The notes below the pieces were generated by a model. That model did not search any database. It was not told the origin of the DNA and worked only from the letters and a program-made list of their open reading frames with translations. Shown in pieces: positions 19,601 through 28,086 of a stretch of 64,000 bases of DNA. The number at the start of each line of letters is the position of its first letter. Within the stretch, counting starts at the first letter, position 1. Position numbers and translations under genes: made by a program. The DNA comes from Microcoleus sp. CAWBG506. GTDB taxonomy: Bacteria; Cyanobacteriota; Cyanobacteriia; Cyanobacteriales; Microcoleaceae. The stretch is taken from the NCBI GenBank assembly GCA_020883125.1, contig JAHREW010000002.1:204040-268039 (forward strand). The letters run 5' to 3'.

Positions 19601-22014
19601 TCATACCTATCAATGGGTTGCGGCACAACAAAACCCGCAGGTGGTAGCAATTCCCCTGGCGCAATAAACTGTTGTTGCTGGCTATAAATCTTGGCAAACT
19701 GACGCACCACCGACAGTATTTCCCAAGGCATCGGTATAATTCTACCAAGACGTTGTTTTCTTTCCTTCGCCCGTTGCCGAATTGCCTCTATAAACCTCGA
19801 CAATTCCTCAAATTTATCAGCACTTCTGCGCCAGATATCATAAGGTTGAACCTTCAATATTTGCGACGCTTGAAAAGATAAAATTTCCCCAGTTTCTAAC
19901 TCTGCGTCTAAAGAAACCAGCCATTCTCCCACCGGCACATTCACCAGGGCTTCAAACCCACTTTCGGAACTATTCACCCAATCAGGAAACACTTCACCGA
20001 CATCTTTTCGTCGCAAACCATAGGCGCATTCTACAGAAGTATCACCACAGACAAGGGTTAATTTAACAATTTTGCGATCGTGGTGACAACACCAACCGGC
20101 AAACAAAACCTGACCAGGCCGCTGTTCCCAAACTATGGGCGTATCAAAGGATGCTTGAATTGTGGACACAAAAAGCGGATAAACTGACAAAAGATGCCAT
20201 TTAGCCTTAGCATCTTGCACTTCCAACAGCACTTCGTGCCGTCCCGGTGGGGCGGATAATTCAATTCTAAAACCAGAATTTTTAGCGGCAATAATATTAG
20301 AGTGAGCTTCCGCTACATCACTTCTTTCTATGCCGCAAAGACCTGTAAAAATTGTGTTTTTAATTTTAGCTCGCACCGATTTAATGCTAAATTGACTGTG
20401 AAAAGCCCAGCCACTGATTACTAAATCTGAATCGTAAATATGCAAATTGTTTGCACCGTCTATAGAAAAAATAAATCTCGGAAAAAAATCGCGAACTTGG
20501 CGTTTTATTTCTAAAATATTTTCTCCGATTTTCCACCAAAGAGAAGATTTTATCTGGGCAAGTTCCCGGTGAAGTGGTTCAATTTCTTGGCGCGATTTTT
20601 CGAGGTTGATGACCGAACTTCTGAGGTTTTCCTGAATTTCTATGGTTTCGGTTTCCAGTCGGAGGAACTTTGCTGCTTTCTGCTTTAATTCTAATTCTTT
20701 TTCTTCTATTTCTGCCTGTTTTGCTCCCAATTCTGATTCTAAAGTTAGCACTTTTTCTAAGGCTATTTTAAAGTTAGATTCTTTGCCGGCTAATTGTACT
20801 TGAGTTTGCCCTAATTCTGTTTCCAATTCTAGGAGTTTGGCTAAAGCTTCTTGAAATTGCGATTCTTTGCCGGCTAATTGTACTTGAGTTTGCCCTAATT
20901 CTGTTTCCAATTCTAGGAGTTTGGCTAAAGCTTCTTGAAATTGCGATTCTTTGCCGGCTAATTGTACTTGAGTTTGTCCTAATTCTGTTTCCAATTTCAA
21001 TAGCTTTTTTAAAGCCTCTTCAAATTGGGATTGTTTGCCGACTAACTGTACTTGAGTTTGCCCTAATTCTGTTTCTAATCCCAAGACTTTTGTCTGAGCT
21101 TTTTGAAATTCTTCTTGCCATTTTTTGACTTCAGATATGCTGGTTTTTTGCTGTTTTTCCAGTAATCTAATTTTTAGCCAATCTTGCAGTTGTCCCACAG
21201 CAGGTGTAGGTAAACTGATGATTTTATCTGGGGATAAACTGGTCTTGCTGCTCAAATTTTGGGCGTGGGATTCTAAGATTTGATAAATTTCTACAGCTTG
21301 GGTAAAATAATGTTCGATCAGGCTATGTCTGTGGCTGTTTTCGAGGTCGTTGACTAATAGAGATTTGTCAAAATTGTCGGTGGGGATAGCACATAAATTA
21401 ACCTTAAATTTTTGATTGACTTGATTGATGAAAAGTTCGGGATGATTCCCGATCGGGTAAACGTTGGCTAGCAGACAGCGATCGGGAAAACGTTCGTAAA
21501 GTTCTAAAACTTGCTGATTGTAGTGAATCCACATTTTTACTGCCATTTCGGGATTGTTCAGCAAGCTGACATCGGTGCCACGACGGTACAGGGAATCGAC
21601 TACTTCCCAGGGCGATCGATAAACGCAGATAAAATTAGCTTCGGGTAGCAGAGTTAACCAAAAATCCCAAAAAAGCGCTGTACGGGGGTCTTTCCAGCCC
21701 CAGTGTTTGTCTGTTTGTTGATTTTCGGCAATTAATTTTTTGGCGATTTCTACAAATTCGGCTGCTACGGGAATCGTTTTTTCAAAGGTGCAGCCGAGTT
21801 CATCTATGCCGTGCGATCGCAAAACACTTTTGTGAAATTCCACAAAATCCACATTCTCAAAATGACCCTTAATATTTCCATCGGCTGGCCCGACTAACTT
21901 TTTACCAATATCAACTCCCACTTTCTGAAACAAAGAAGCTGTCAAAGAAGTACCCGAACGGTGCATTCCAGTTACAATAAAAACCGAAGATTTGCTGTCA
22001 TTATTTATATTCAC
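16690..22014 (-). CDS. Giant fusion: sulfotransferase, coiled coil, two GWA modules, two GT2 and one GT4 domain
   Basis: A 1774-residue multidomain protein. Residues 10-245 form a sulfotransferase-like domain with the PAPS 5'-loop TGMHRSGTSL and the 3' site CVYRSPWEVVDSLYRRG. Residues 275-490 are a coiled coil with four 28-residue repeats (ETELGQTQVQL), ended by SSLWWKIGENILEIKRQ. Two related modules follow (LVISGWAFH near 535; VLFAGWCCHH near 640). GT2 domain 1 (ISVVMPVYNPEVEF, DNDDE) spans about 830-1060. GT2 domain 2 (VTLIIPTKNQQELL, LNNDTE) spans about 1090-1340. A GT4 domain (LLLGTVCERKGQQDL) spans about 1385-1774. It may build a glycan repeat and sulfate it. A perfect palindrome adds an in-frame linker before the GT4 domain. 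Cytoplasmic, no membrane segment seen. Confidence 0.93.
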   Translation of the reverse strand: MNINNDSKSSVFIVTGMHRSGTSLTASLFQKVGVDIGKKLVGPADGNIKGHFENVDFVEFHKSVLRSHGIDELGCTFEKTIPVAAEFVEIAKKLIAENQQTDKHWGWKDPRTALFWDFWLTLLPEANFICVYRSPWEVVDSLYRRGTDVSLLNNPEMAVKMWIHYNQQVLELYERFPDRCLLANVYPIGNHPELFINQVNQKFKVNLCAIPTDNFDKSLLVNDLENSHRHSLIEHYFTQAVEIYQILESHAQNLSSKTSLSPDKIISLPTPAVGQLQDWLKIRLLEKQQKTSISEVKKWQEEFQKAQTKVLGLETELGQTQVQLVGKQSQFEEALKKLLKLETELGQTQVQLAGKESQFQEALAKLLELETELGQTQVQLAGKESQFQEALAKLLELETELGQTQVQLAGKESNFKIALEKVLTLESELGAKQAEIEEKELELKQKAAKFLRLETETIEIQENLRSSVINLEKSRQEIEPLHRELAQIKSSLWWKIGENILEIKRQVRDFFPRFIFSIDGANNLHIYDSDLVISGWAFHSQFSIKSVRAKIKNTIFTGLCGIERSDVAEAHSNIIAAKNSGFRIELSAPPGRHEVLLEVQDAKAKWHLLSVYPLFVSTIQASFDTPIVWEQRPGQVLFAGWCCHHDRKIVKLTLVCGDTSVECAYGLRRKDVGEVFPDWVNSSESGFEALVNVPVGEWLVSLDAELETGEILSFQASQILKVQPYDIWRRSADKFEELSRFIEAIRQRAKERKQRLGRIIPMPWEILSVVRQFAKIYSQQQQFIAPGELLPPAGFVVPQPIDRYDAWLSVNQWNERSRSYLISRLESCQALLPKISVVMPVYNPEVEFLSSAIGSVCNQVYQKWELCIADDCSTDLTVIKTLKNWATKDSRIQLTFRQENGNISAATNSALAIATGEIIVFLDNDDELTLDALGEVALYFATNPTTDFLYSDDDKIDTKGSRFSPQFKPEWSPELLLSYMYLGHLCAVRKQIVEQVGGMRLGFEGSQDYDFALRATEISRHVAHLPLVLYHWRTAPGSTAISGAAKPASFSAGQKAIQDALNRQQIQGEVAQHTWAIKENLGIFAQKFPDNGPSVTLIIPTKNQQELLKSCLDSLEATTYKNYQILVIDNESDDPKALEYFKNLKCQVLPIKNEQGKFSYAAINNRAVEQCDSEYILFLNNDTEIINPRWLSQMVGYAQIAKVGAVGARLLYPDNRVQHAGIIHGLHHGLAGHAFKLMSSDNRGYLSQAMVTRNYSAVTAACMLTPRQLFLELGGFDEANFAVAYNDADYGYRLLENGYRCVYCPDAELLHKEGASRGFNDNPTEVAAFRRKYAGKKDSCYSPHLSLEDEYFRIQPVRFFMQENLPLSEVEGSLNPSTSLRVQRKPNDCVYPVKVLMCSNSLDFTGAPLHQYEIAVKLAALGVIKPIVFCVSDGPLRQTYEQQGIEVIIYDNPLEHIYQRDAYDEAIENFSQEIKKLKVDAIYANTLENFFVVDAAQQIGIPTVWNVHESEHWQTYFNRFGSEIAARALECFPFPYKVIFVADATRDRYLPLNSHHNFTVIHNGLDLSRLDNSDNPKLARKSLGVEPEDVVILLLGTVCERKGQQDLVKALALVAEEWHDKIRCFIVGDRPSIYSNKLAELVGELPQKLRQRVTIVPETSETGKYYQAADIFVCTSRIESFPRVILEAMAWDLPIITTPVFGIKEQVRPGINGLFYTPDRPEELAASLHTLLEDQAWRQRLAENAKYVLKSLNTFEEMTQDYGQIFREAYFTKK
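17871..17918. repeat. Perfect 21-bp inverted repeat inside the giant gene
   Basis: CCCTGAGCGAAGTCGAAGGG plus T, a 6-nt loop TTAATG, then the exact reverse complement. On the coding strand it encodes the LSEVEGSLNPSTSLRV stretch between GT2 domain 2 and the GT4 domain. The same CTGAGCGAAGTCGAAGG palindrome is known to me as a common intergenic repeat in cyanobacteria. Confidence 0.9.
20740..21076. repeat. Four 84-bp tandem repeats encoding coiled coil
   Basis: The unit encodes 28 residues (four heptads), seen as ETELGQTQVQLAGKESQFQE and eight more. The middle copies are practically identical in DNA; for example TTCCAATTCTAGGAGTTTGG recurs at 20821 and 20905. The outer copies have diverged, which shows recent expansion from the centre. 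Confidence 0.9.
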
Positions 22015-22068
22015 GTTTTCTCTCCCTCGCCTTAATTCCCAAACCGATTAATTTTATTCTACCTTTGT

Positions 22069-23619
22069 TTACTCTCCGGCTAAGCCTAGGGCGCGCCTGA
22101 TTTGAAACCAAGCCGATCTGAGTCTCCAAAATTTGCTGCTTTCCATTGCTAGAATCCGATTATGCGATCGCTCAAATTCTGCTTTGACATAATTTAGCGA
22201 TTTTTCTGTTGCTTCTAACTGCCCTTTCACAGATACTAAATGAACTTGTGTCAGCTCAAAATTCCTTTGAACCTCAACCAATTTAGCTTCAGTTTCTTGC
22301 AGCTTAGCTTCAGTTTCTTGCAGCTTAGCTTTAGTTTCTTGTCCTAGGGCTTTAGTAGAATTTAATTCATTTTTAGTTTCCTCTAATTCTATCTTAGCAG
22401 CAGCCAACTGACTTTCAACCAAGTTAATTTTGTAATTAGTAGAACTCAACAAAGACTGCGATAACTTCTGGCTGACCAGGGATTTAACTGTGCAATTTTC
22501 AATAATCAATTTCCCGCCACAGTTATTAATCAATTTCACCGTTAATACATCCTGGGTAAAAATACTATTTATCCCTAAATAACAGTTCCATCCAGACTGC
22601 CAGATTGCATCTTTCTGAAAATGTGGCTCCAGATCCGGGCGGTCGTAAAAAGGCTCTGTTTTCTGGACAAGCTTACCGTTTACCAGCACTTGAACCTCAT
22701 CAATTATCCCATCCTGATTGACATCTACAGCCCACCCTTCCAAATATAAACTACCCTTTTTGGTAAAAGTAGCAACATCAACATATCCCTCCGGATGATG
22801 ATTGAATTGCCAGTTATAAAAATCTTTAACTCGGTGATTTGTCACAATATACAAATCCTGAAATCTACATAGACCTTTTTCTATGCGATGCACAAATGCT
22901 TGGCCACCGCTGACGCGATGCACAATTTCTCGGACAAACTTTTCAGTTACATAAGTTGTGCCGTATTCTTGCTTATTCAAGGATTGAATTTCGCTGTTGG
23001 GGCTGAACAAAAGACCTGTGGCTGGCATTTCTGTACCAGGTGCTCGCAAACACTCATCGTGAACGCTAAATATCAAAATGCCATTAGGATTCAACAAATT
23101 ATACAAATTTTGCAACCAGCCACCAAAGGTTCTTTCTGGCATATGGCTGAAAAAAGAATTAGCGACAATGCAGTCAAACTTTTGGTCAATGAGATAATTT
23201 TCTGGATTTCCCGTAGAGACAATACCGTTAACACCGAAGTATTCTGTTTGAAACTTGACAGCCTGGGTAGAGATGTCAGATACCCAAACTCGTTCCGGTG
23301 GCATTTCCTGAATCAAAAAGCGGGTAAAGCGACCGTAACCGCAGGCGAAGTCGAGAAAAGATGGCACATTTTCAAAATCGCCAAAATGCCAATCTACAAC
23401 TTGTTTAACTGTATCCAAAATCCGACGACCGAGGGAATAATAGCGCACCAAAGCCCGATCGCTGTCATTTTTTACATTCCTCAGAGCAAACAAATACATT
23501 TCATCGTCTTCGCAAATATTCTGTTTAAAATGTTCGGGAAACTTAGCTTGCTCTCCAATTAATGCTTTAATAACAGAATTTTCTACCATATCTAGATTAA
23601 TGTTGCTCATTATTTCCAC
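22069..23619 (-). CDS. Methyltransferase with GWA module and coiled-coil tail
   Basis: A 516-residue protein. Residues 70-200 form a class I methyltransferase (FLDFACGYGRFTRFLIQE, then FDCIVANSFFSHMPERT). Residues about 285-365 hold a module like those of the giant neighbour (GSLYLEGWAVDVNQDGI, then a YDRPDL segment and QSGWNCYLG). Residues 395-490 are a coiled coil with LQETEAKLQETEAKL, ending in SSKFWRLRSAWFQIRRALGL. Starting 5 bp after the Wzt-type ATPase and 54 bp before the giant gene, it is surely in the same operon. It probably modifies the exported glycan. The ATG at 23619 could also be the Met three codons on (MSNINLD). Confidence 0.88.
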   Translation of the reverse strand: MEIMSNINLDMVENSVIKALIGEQAKFPEHFKQNICEDDEMYLFALRNVKNDSDRALVRYYSLGRRILDTVKQVVDWHFGDFENVPSFLDFACGYGRFTRFLIQEMPPERVWVSDISTQAVKFQTEYFGVNGIVSTGNPENYLIDQKFDCIVANSFFSHMPERTFGGWLQNLYNLLNPNGILIFSVHDECLRAPGTEMPATGLLFSPNSEIQSLNKQEYGTTYVTEKFVREIVHRVSGGQAFVHRIEKGLCRFQDLYIVTNHRVKDFYNWQFNHHPEGYVDVATFTKKGSLYLEGWAVDVNQDGIIDEVQVLVNGKLVQKTEPFYDRPDLEPHFQKDAIWQSGWNCYLGINSIFTQDVLTVKLINNCGGKLIIENCTVKSLVSQKLSQSLLSSTNYKINLVESQLAAAKIELEETKNELNSTKALGQETKAKLQETEAKLQETEAKLVEVQRNFELTQVHLVSVKGQLEATEKSLNYVKAEFERSHNRILAMESSKFWRLRSAWFQIRRALGLAGE

Positions 23620-23624
23620 AAAAT

Positions 23625-25040
23625 TTATCTGATGACCTCGCTTGACGCTTCTGTTACCATTGAATCAGAATTGACAACAGTTAAACACGGTTCAATCAGC
23701 AAGTCAACAATACCGTTCCCACAGGATTCAGTACAAGACTGAACTCTAAACATGGCCACATCTACACAGCGATCGAGATAAGTCAAATCTTCATCTACCG
23801 TTCCTACCACCCCCGCATTCAAAAAATAAACCCCAGGATTTAGCAAACATTTAAATTTAAATTTGACTACAATTGTCGTTCCTGCTTCCACATACTTAAT
23901 TGACTTGCTAGAAGCCTTCAAAGAAGCACCAGCCAACTCAAAGCCACTAATGGTTTTAATTAACATTCCAAACCTTACTTTGGAAGTAGACTTCGAGAAA
24001 GTGACAGAGTAAGTGTAAATATAATCTTGACGACCAATCAAGTGATTTACCACATTTCCCTTCAGGGTAGTGATGCAGGGATTAATAATGGAGGCTCCCC
24101 TAGACGGATACCTCACCGTATTCGAGGGTATCATGCCTGGATCGTAATACTCTTCGTAATATTCCTTGAATTCAGGGATGGATGGCTCTTGTTTAATTTC
24201 TCCAGTTGTGCTTTCTGTGGTGACATCCTGAAGGTCTTCTTCCGCTTCCTGCTTAGTCAGCTTATTCAATACTCGAATATCTTCCTTTAACCCCAAGACT
24301 TTATCTGGATCGGCATAAATCAATTTTTGATACTTAGATATGACCACCTTGGGCGTGTGAGCTAGCAGTAATTCCCCGCTATCCATTAAAATTGCCGAAG
24401 TACAAAGTTGCACCACAGAAGTAGCTGCGTGAGAAACAAATAAAATCGTTCCCCCACCTTCCTGAATTGACTGTAAGCGAGCAAAACACTTACGCTGAAA
24501 AGCTTCGTCACCGACAGAAAGTGCTTCATCAACCACCAAAATATTGGGCTCTACGCTAGTGGCGACAGCGAAAGCCAGCCGGACAAACATACCGCTAGAA
24601 TAGGTCTTGACTGGCTGTTCGATGAAATCTCCAATATCAGCAAAAGCTGCTATTTCATCAAATTTTTCTTGGGTTTCTTTTTGATTGAATCCCAGGATTT
24701 GAGCGTTGAAAAATACATTTTGCCGTCCGGTAAATTCTGGGTTAAAACCGCTTCCGAGTTCCAATAAAGCTGAGACTCGTCCTTTAACTTCGACGGTTCC
24801 TGCGGTAGGTGTTAGTGTTCCCACAATTATTTGCAGGAGGGTGCTTTTTCCCGAACCGTTGCGACCGACAATTCCTAGAGTTTGTCCCTGAGAAATTTCC
24901 AGATTGATGTCTTGTAGTGCCCAAAATTCGTCAGCAAGTTTTTTGCTGGGATAAATTATTTCCTTTAAGCGGTCTCCAGGGCGATCGTACCGTTTAAAAC
25001 ATTTGGAAACATTTTTGAGTGAAATTACAGTTTCTGTCAT
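23625..25040 (-). CDS. ABC transporter ATPase of polysaccharide export, Wzt type
   Basis: Energises export of a lipid-linked glycan through the neighbouring permease. Residues 1-240 are the nucleotide-binding domain: Walker A GIVGRNGSGKSTLL, signature YSSGMFVRLAFA, Walker B NILVVDEALSVGDE. Residues about 300-460 form a C-terminal domain of the Wzt beta-sandwich kind, which in characterised O-antigen exporters binds the finished chain end. At 471 residues it is the long form, so the system probably recognises a terminal cap such as a methyl group; methyltransferases are encoded next to it. It begins 80 bp after the permease gene. Confidence 0.95.
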   Translation of the reverse strand: MTETVISLKNVSKCFKRYDRPGDRLKEIIYPSKKLADEFWALQDINLEISQGQTLGIVGRNGSGKSTLLQIIVGTLTPTAGTVEVKGRVSALLELGSGFNPEFTGRQNVFFNAQILGFNQKETQEKFDEIAAFADIGDFIEQPVKTYSSGMFVRLAFAVATSVEPNILVVDEALSVGDEAFQRKCFARLQSIQEGGGTILFVSHAATSVVQLCTSAILMDSGELLLAHTPKVVISKYQKLIYADPDKVLGLKEDIRVLNKLTKQEAEEDLQDVTTESTTGEIKQEPSIPEFKEYYEEYYDPGMIPSNTVRYPSRGASIINPCITTLKGNVVNHLIGRQDYIYTYSVTFSKSTSKVRFGMLIKTISGFELAGASLKASSKSIKYVEAGTTIVVKFKFKCLLNPGVYFLNAGVVGTVDEDLTYLDRCVDVAMFRVQSCTESCGNGIVDLLIEPCLTVVNSDSMVTEASSEVIR

Positions 25041-25085
25041 TGGATTTTAGATGTTAGATTTTAGATTTTAGATTGACTTTAGATC
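25041..25085. repeat. Heptamer repeats GATTTTA between permease and ATPase genes
   Basis: Several GATTTTA/GATGTTA units in a row (GATTTTAGATGTTAGATTTT and onward) fill half of the 80-bp gap inside the operon. Confidence 0.7.
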
Positions 25086-25120
25086 TAAAATAAATTTACA
25101 GTACCCTATCTAAAACCAAT

Positions 25121-25963
25121 TTACAGCACGTCAGCAAAAGCCGGACGCAAACGTCGGTAAACAATTAAACCTCCACAAAATATAGCAGCAGAAATTAGTG
25201 TGGCAACACCCCATTCACCCCAGTGTTTCACTTCTCCAAGCAGTATGAGATCGCGATAAACTTCTGAGATTGTTGCCATTGGATTCAGCCAAAATATCCA
25301 CACTCGCCACTGTTCGGGAATCACCGATGCTGGATAGACGATCGGCGTCAAATAGAACCAAAAGTTGAGAATAACACCTAAAGTCTGAGGAATATCTCGC
25401 AAAAATACTGTCAAGCCTGCGGTTAAATATCCCAAGCCGGCGGTGATCAGCAACTGAGGCATCCAAACCAGGGGCAGCAAGCACAGTGTAGCGTTGAGCT
25501 TTTGCGATGATACTGCTACTATGACGATTAAAGCTGCTAGACCGAGAGAGCTTTCAATAAATGCTGTCAAAATCGGTACTAGCGGCAGTAAACCGAGGGG
25601 AAATACCACTTTTTTCACTAAATTTGGCTGCCCTACTACGGATACTGCCGACTTAATCAAACCACTGGTAAAGGCACTCCAAGGCAGTAAACCTGCAAAC
25701 AGCCAGACTCCAAAGGTAATGTCGCTGTTTTCTGGGAAGCCTGCAAGGTTGAGTTTTACCTTGAGGACGATGGAAAACACGTAAGTATAAATCAGCAATT
25801 GTGATAGCTGATTCAGCAAAGGCCACAAATTGCCCAGAATTGAGCCTTTGTATTGAGATTCTAAATCGCGGCGCACTAATGTTGCCAGCAAATTGAGCTT
25901 CGCCCGTCGCCCGTGGCTAACCGTTCGGGCTTTGTGGGCAAATCCTTTGACAGATCTCAGCAA
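25121..25963 (-). CDS. ABC-2 type polysaccharide export permease, Wzm type
   Basis: A 280-residue integral membrane subunit that forms the channel for glycan export together with the Wzt-type ATPase downstream. Residues 1-35 are basic and cytoplasmic. The family motif region is seen in DLESQYKGSILGNLWPLLNQ, followed by about six membrane segments with TVFLRDIPQTLGVILNFWFY and the conserved LTPIVYPASVIPEQWR. First gene of the minus-strand cluster; the promoter should lie in 25964-26135, where no clear element is seen. Confidence 0.95.
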   Translation of the reverse strand: MLRSVKGFAHKARTVSHGRRAKLNLLATLVRRDLESQYKGSILGNLWPLLNQLSQLLIYTYVFSIVLKVKLNLAGFPENSDITFGVWLFAGLLPWSAFTSGLIKSAVSVVGQPNLVKKVVFPLGLLPLVPILTAFIESSLGLAALIVIVAVSSQKLNATLCLLPLVWMPQLLITAGLGYLTAGLTVFLRDIPQTLGVILNFWFYLTPIVYPASVIPEQWRVWIFWLNPMATISEVYRDLILLGEVKHWGEWGVATLISAAIFCGGLIVYRRLRPAFADVL

Positions 25964-26135
25964 TTTTTTTGCCCTCGTTCGCTACCTTCACACCTAAATC
26001 AACTCAAGCTGCTTGATGGCAGCTTTTGTTAAACCGCAATTATTCCACAGCCTCGCTACTTTGATCAAGGGTTTGTGGGCTAGCTGCACCCAGAGGGATT
26101 GTTTTTGAAGCCAGAAGGCACTTATGGGCTGTTGA

Positions 26136-26699
26136 TTAGCCCATCGCCTCGCTGAGTGCCGAAGCGATCGCTGCTTTTTGCTCCCCATCATAGCCCCAGC
26201 GATCGAAAAACTGTTCATATTCCCCTTGTCCAGTCCGCAAATTTTCTAGCATTTGCTCCGCTAGAGTTTGACAAGCAGGTATTTGCAGAGTTTGAATTAG
26301 ATGGCGCGATCGCCCTTGTACTCTCTCGGAACCCGCGGCCATTTCCGGCTTGTGGTGGCGCGAGTGATAGACAACCATGGCCGCCGACATTGCCAGATTT
26401 TTGACCAGCAGTTCTGCTACGATCTCAGGAGCCTCGCGCAGTGCGTCCAGCACTCCAGGAGACGGTTCATCTGCAAGGTGTCGATCGTCCGTCAGATAGG
26501 TGACAAAAAACCCTCTAGCGCCGTTGTGTGTGTTCACCAGAGAAGCCACTGCTTGCTGAATCTGGGCCTGTGAAAGTCGTGAAGCGTAGCTATCCCGTAG
26601 GGAATCGGCTTCAATTTCCGACAATAAAGATTGAGTCAGCGCGATCGCCCCCTCAAAAGTTATATTTTCCGATGCTAATAAATCCGACGGTATACTCAT
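26136..26699 (-). CDS. Conserved hypothetical protein
   Basis: About 187 residues read from ATG 26699 (MSIPSDLLASENITFEG); a further upstream ATG adds only hydrophobic residues of unlikely origin. Mostly helical, without signal peptide, membrane segment or cysteine-pair motif. The middle holds NTHNGARGFFVTYLTDDRHLADEP and VKNLAMSAAMVVYHSRHH. I do not recognise the family. It is divergent from ruvB with 71 bp between the starts, so the two share a promoter region. Confidence 0.7.
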   Translation of the reverse strand: MSIPSDLLASENITFEGAIALTQSLLSEIEADSLRDSYASRLSQAQIQQAVASLVNTHNGARGFFVTYLTDDRHLADEPSPGVLDALREAPEIVAELLVKNLAMSAAMVVYHSRHHKPEMAAGSERVQGRSRHLIQTLQIPACQTLAEQMLENLRTGQGEYEQFFDRWGYDGEQKAAIASALSEAMG

Positions 26700-26770
26700 A
26701 GCCAACTCAATAATTCTCAAGACTATTTTAATAATTGTAAACAATTTCCCCAGTTCGCTCGCAGATTAAT

Positions 26771-27886
26771 ATGGCAATTATCTCCTCTAAACAACAGCCT
26801 CCCGATCCAAATCTACCCGAACACATTGCCGCAGCCACCCCCAAAAAAACAAAAAATAAAGCTGTAAAACCCCAGACAGAATCGCTGGTAGAACCCCAAG
26901 AACTAGCCGACGAAACCAACAGCAAACAAGACGACAAAATCCGACCTCAGCGATTAGCTGAATACATCGGCCAGAAAGACTTGAGAGAAGTTTTGGCGAT
27001 CGCAATTCAAGCAGCCAAATCCCGAAATGAACCAATGGATCACCTGTTACTGTATGGGCCGCCAGGGTTAGGTAAAACCACAATGTCGCTAATTTTAGCA
27101 GCAGAAATGGAAGTTGAATGCAAAATCACCACAGCCCCAGCCCTAGAAAAACCCCGCGATATTGTCGGATTGTTAGTCAACCTCAAAGCAGGAGACGTGC
27201 TGTTTATCGACGAAATTCACCGACTCTCAAAAGTAACAGAAGAAATCCTCTATCCAGCGATGGAAGATTGCCGCTTAGATATTACGATTGGTCAAGGCAA
27301 AAGTGCAAAAATTCGCAGTATTCCCCTCAAACCGTTTACCTTAGTAGGAGCAACCACAAAAGTTGGGTCACTGACAGCTCCCTTGCGCGATCGCTTCGGA
27401 CTGATCCAAAGATTACGCTACTACGAAATAGACGAACTCAGTTTAATTGTCCAAAGAACCGCCCAAGTTCTCGACACTCCCATGACAGCAGAAGGCGCCA
27501 CAGAAATTGCCCGACGAGCTCGTGGCACACCCCGCATTGCTAACCGATTGTTGCGGCGAGTTAGAGACTATAGTGAAGTCAAACAATTAAAGCCGATCAC
27601 CGCCGAAGTGGCATCGGTTGCCCTAGAATTATTCAATGTCGATCCGCTAGGTTTGGATTGGACCGATCGATGTCTTTTGACAGCAATGATTGAAAACTTT
27701 AATGGTGGTCCAGTGGGTTTAGAAACCCTGGCAGCTTCCACAGGAGAGGATACTCAAACTATTGAGGATGTGTACGAACCTTATTTGATGCAAATTGGAT
27801 TTTTGCAACGAACAAGTAGGGGAAGAATTGCCACTGCTGCTGCGTATAAACACTTGGGTTTACTCGAAGTGGGGAATAGGGAATAG
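26771..27886 (+). CDS. ruvB: Holliday junction branch migration helicase RuvB
   Basis: AAA+ motor that drives branch migration with RuvA. Walker A is [12 protein letters not shown] near residue 95, Walker [11 protein letters not shown] near 145, sensor 1 [20 protein letters not shown], and the C-terminal winged helix follows [18 protein letters not shown]. The first 55 residues ([15 protein letters not shown]) are a basic, disordered extension, common in cyanobacterial RuvB. The last residues (EVGNRE) and the stop codon come from the GGGAATA repeat that follows. At 371 residues it is slightly long. Confidence 0.97.
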   Translation: MAIISSKQQPPDPNLPEHIAAATPKKTKNKAVKPQTESLVEPQELADETNSKQDDKIRPQRLAEYIGQKDLREVLAIAIQAAKSRNEPMDHLLLYGPPGLGKTTMSLILAAEMEVECKITTAPALEKPRDIVGLLVNLKAGDVLFIDEIHRLSKVTEEILYPAMEDCRLDITIGQGKSAKIRSIPLKPFTLVGATTKVGSLTAPLRDRFGLIQRLRYYEIDELSLIVQRTAQVLDTPMTAEGATEIARRARGTPRIANRLLRRVRDYSEVKQLKPITAEVASVALELFNVDPLGLDWTDRCLLTAMIENFNGGPVGLETLAASTGEDTQTIEDVYEPYLMQIGFLQRTSRGRIATAAAYKHLGLLEVGNRE

Positions 27887-28080
27887 GGAATGGGGAATCG
27901 GGAATGCACTGGTTCCCAGGCTCTGCCTAGGGACGAGGGATAACAAACAACCAATAACCAATAACCAATAACCAATAACCAATAACCAATAACCAATAAC
28001 CAATAACAAACAACAAACAACCAATAACCAATAACCAATAACAAACAACCAATAACCAATAACAAATAACCAATAACAAA
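27870..28080. repeat. STRR block between ruvB and recN
   Basis: First GGGAATA-type units (27870-27905), a unique stretch, then about sixteen units of the heptamer AATAACC (27950-28075), with AACAAAC variants. The block runs to within 12 bp of the recN start and supplies the ruvB stop. No genes in it; long minus-strand frames here (for example LLVIGYW repeats) are repeat artefacts. Confidence 0.95.
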
Positions 28081-28086
28081 TTCCCC

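Noticed and set aside
22888-23562. 224-residue plus-strand frame opposite the methyltransferase
   Set aside because: Antisense to a clear methyltransferase with motif I; residue pattern is not protein-like.
13591-25963. Prophage or integrative element as origin of the glycan cluster
   Set aside because: No integrase, tRNA, attachment repeats or phage genes are visible at the borders.
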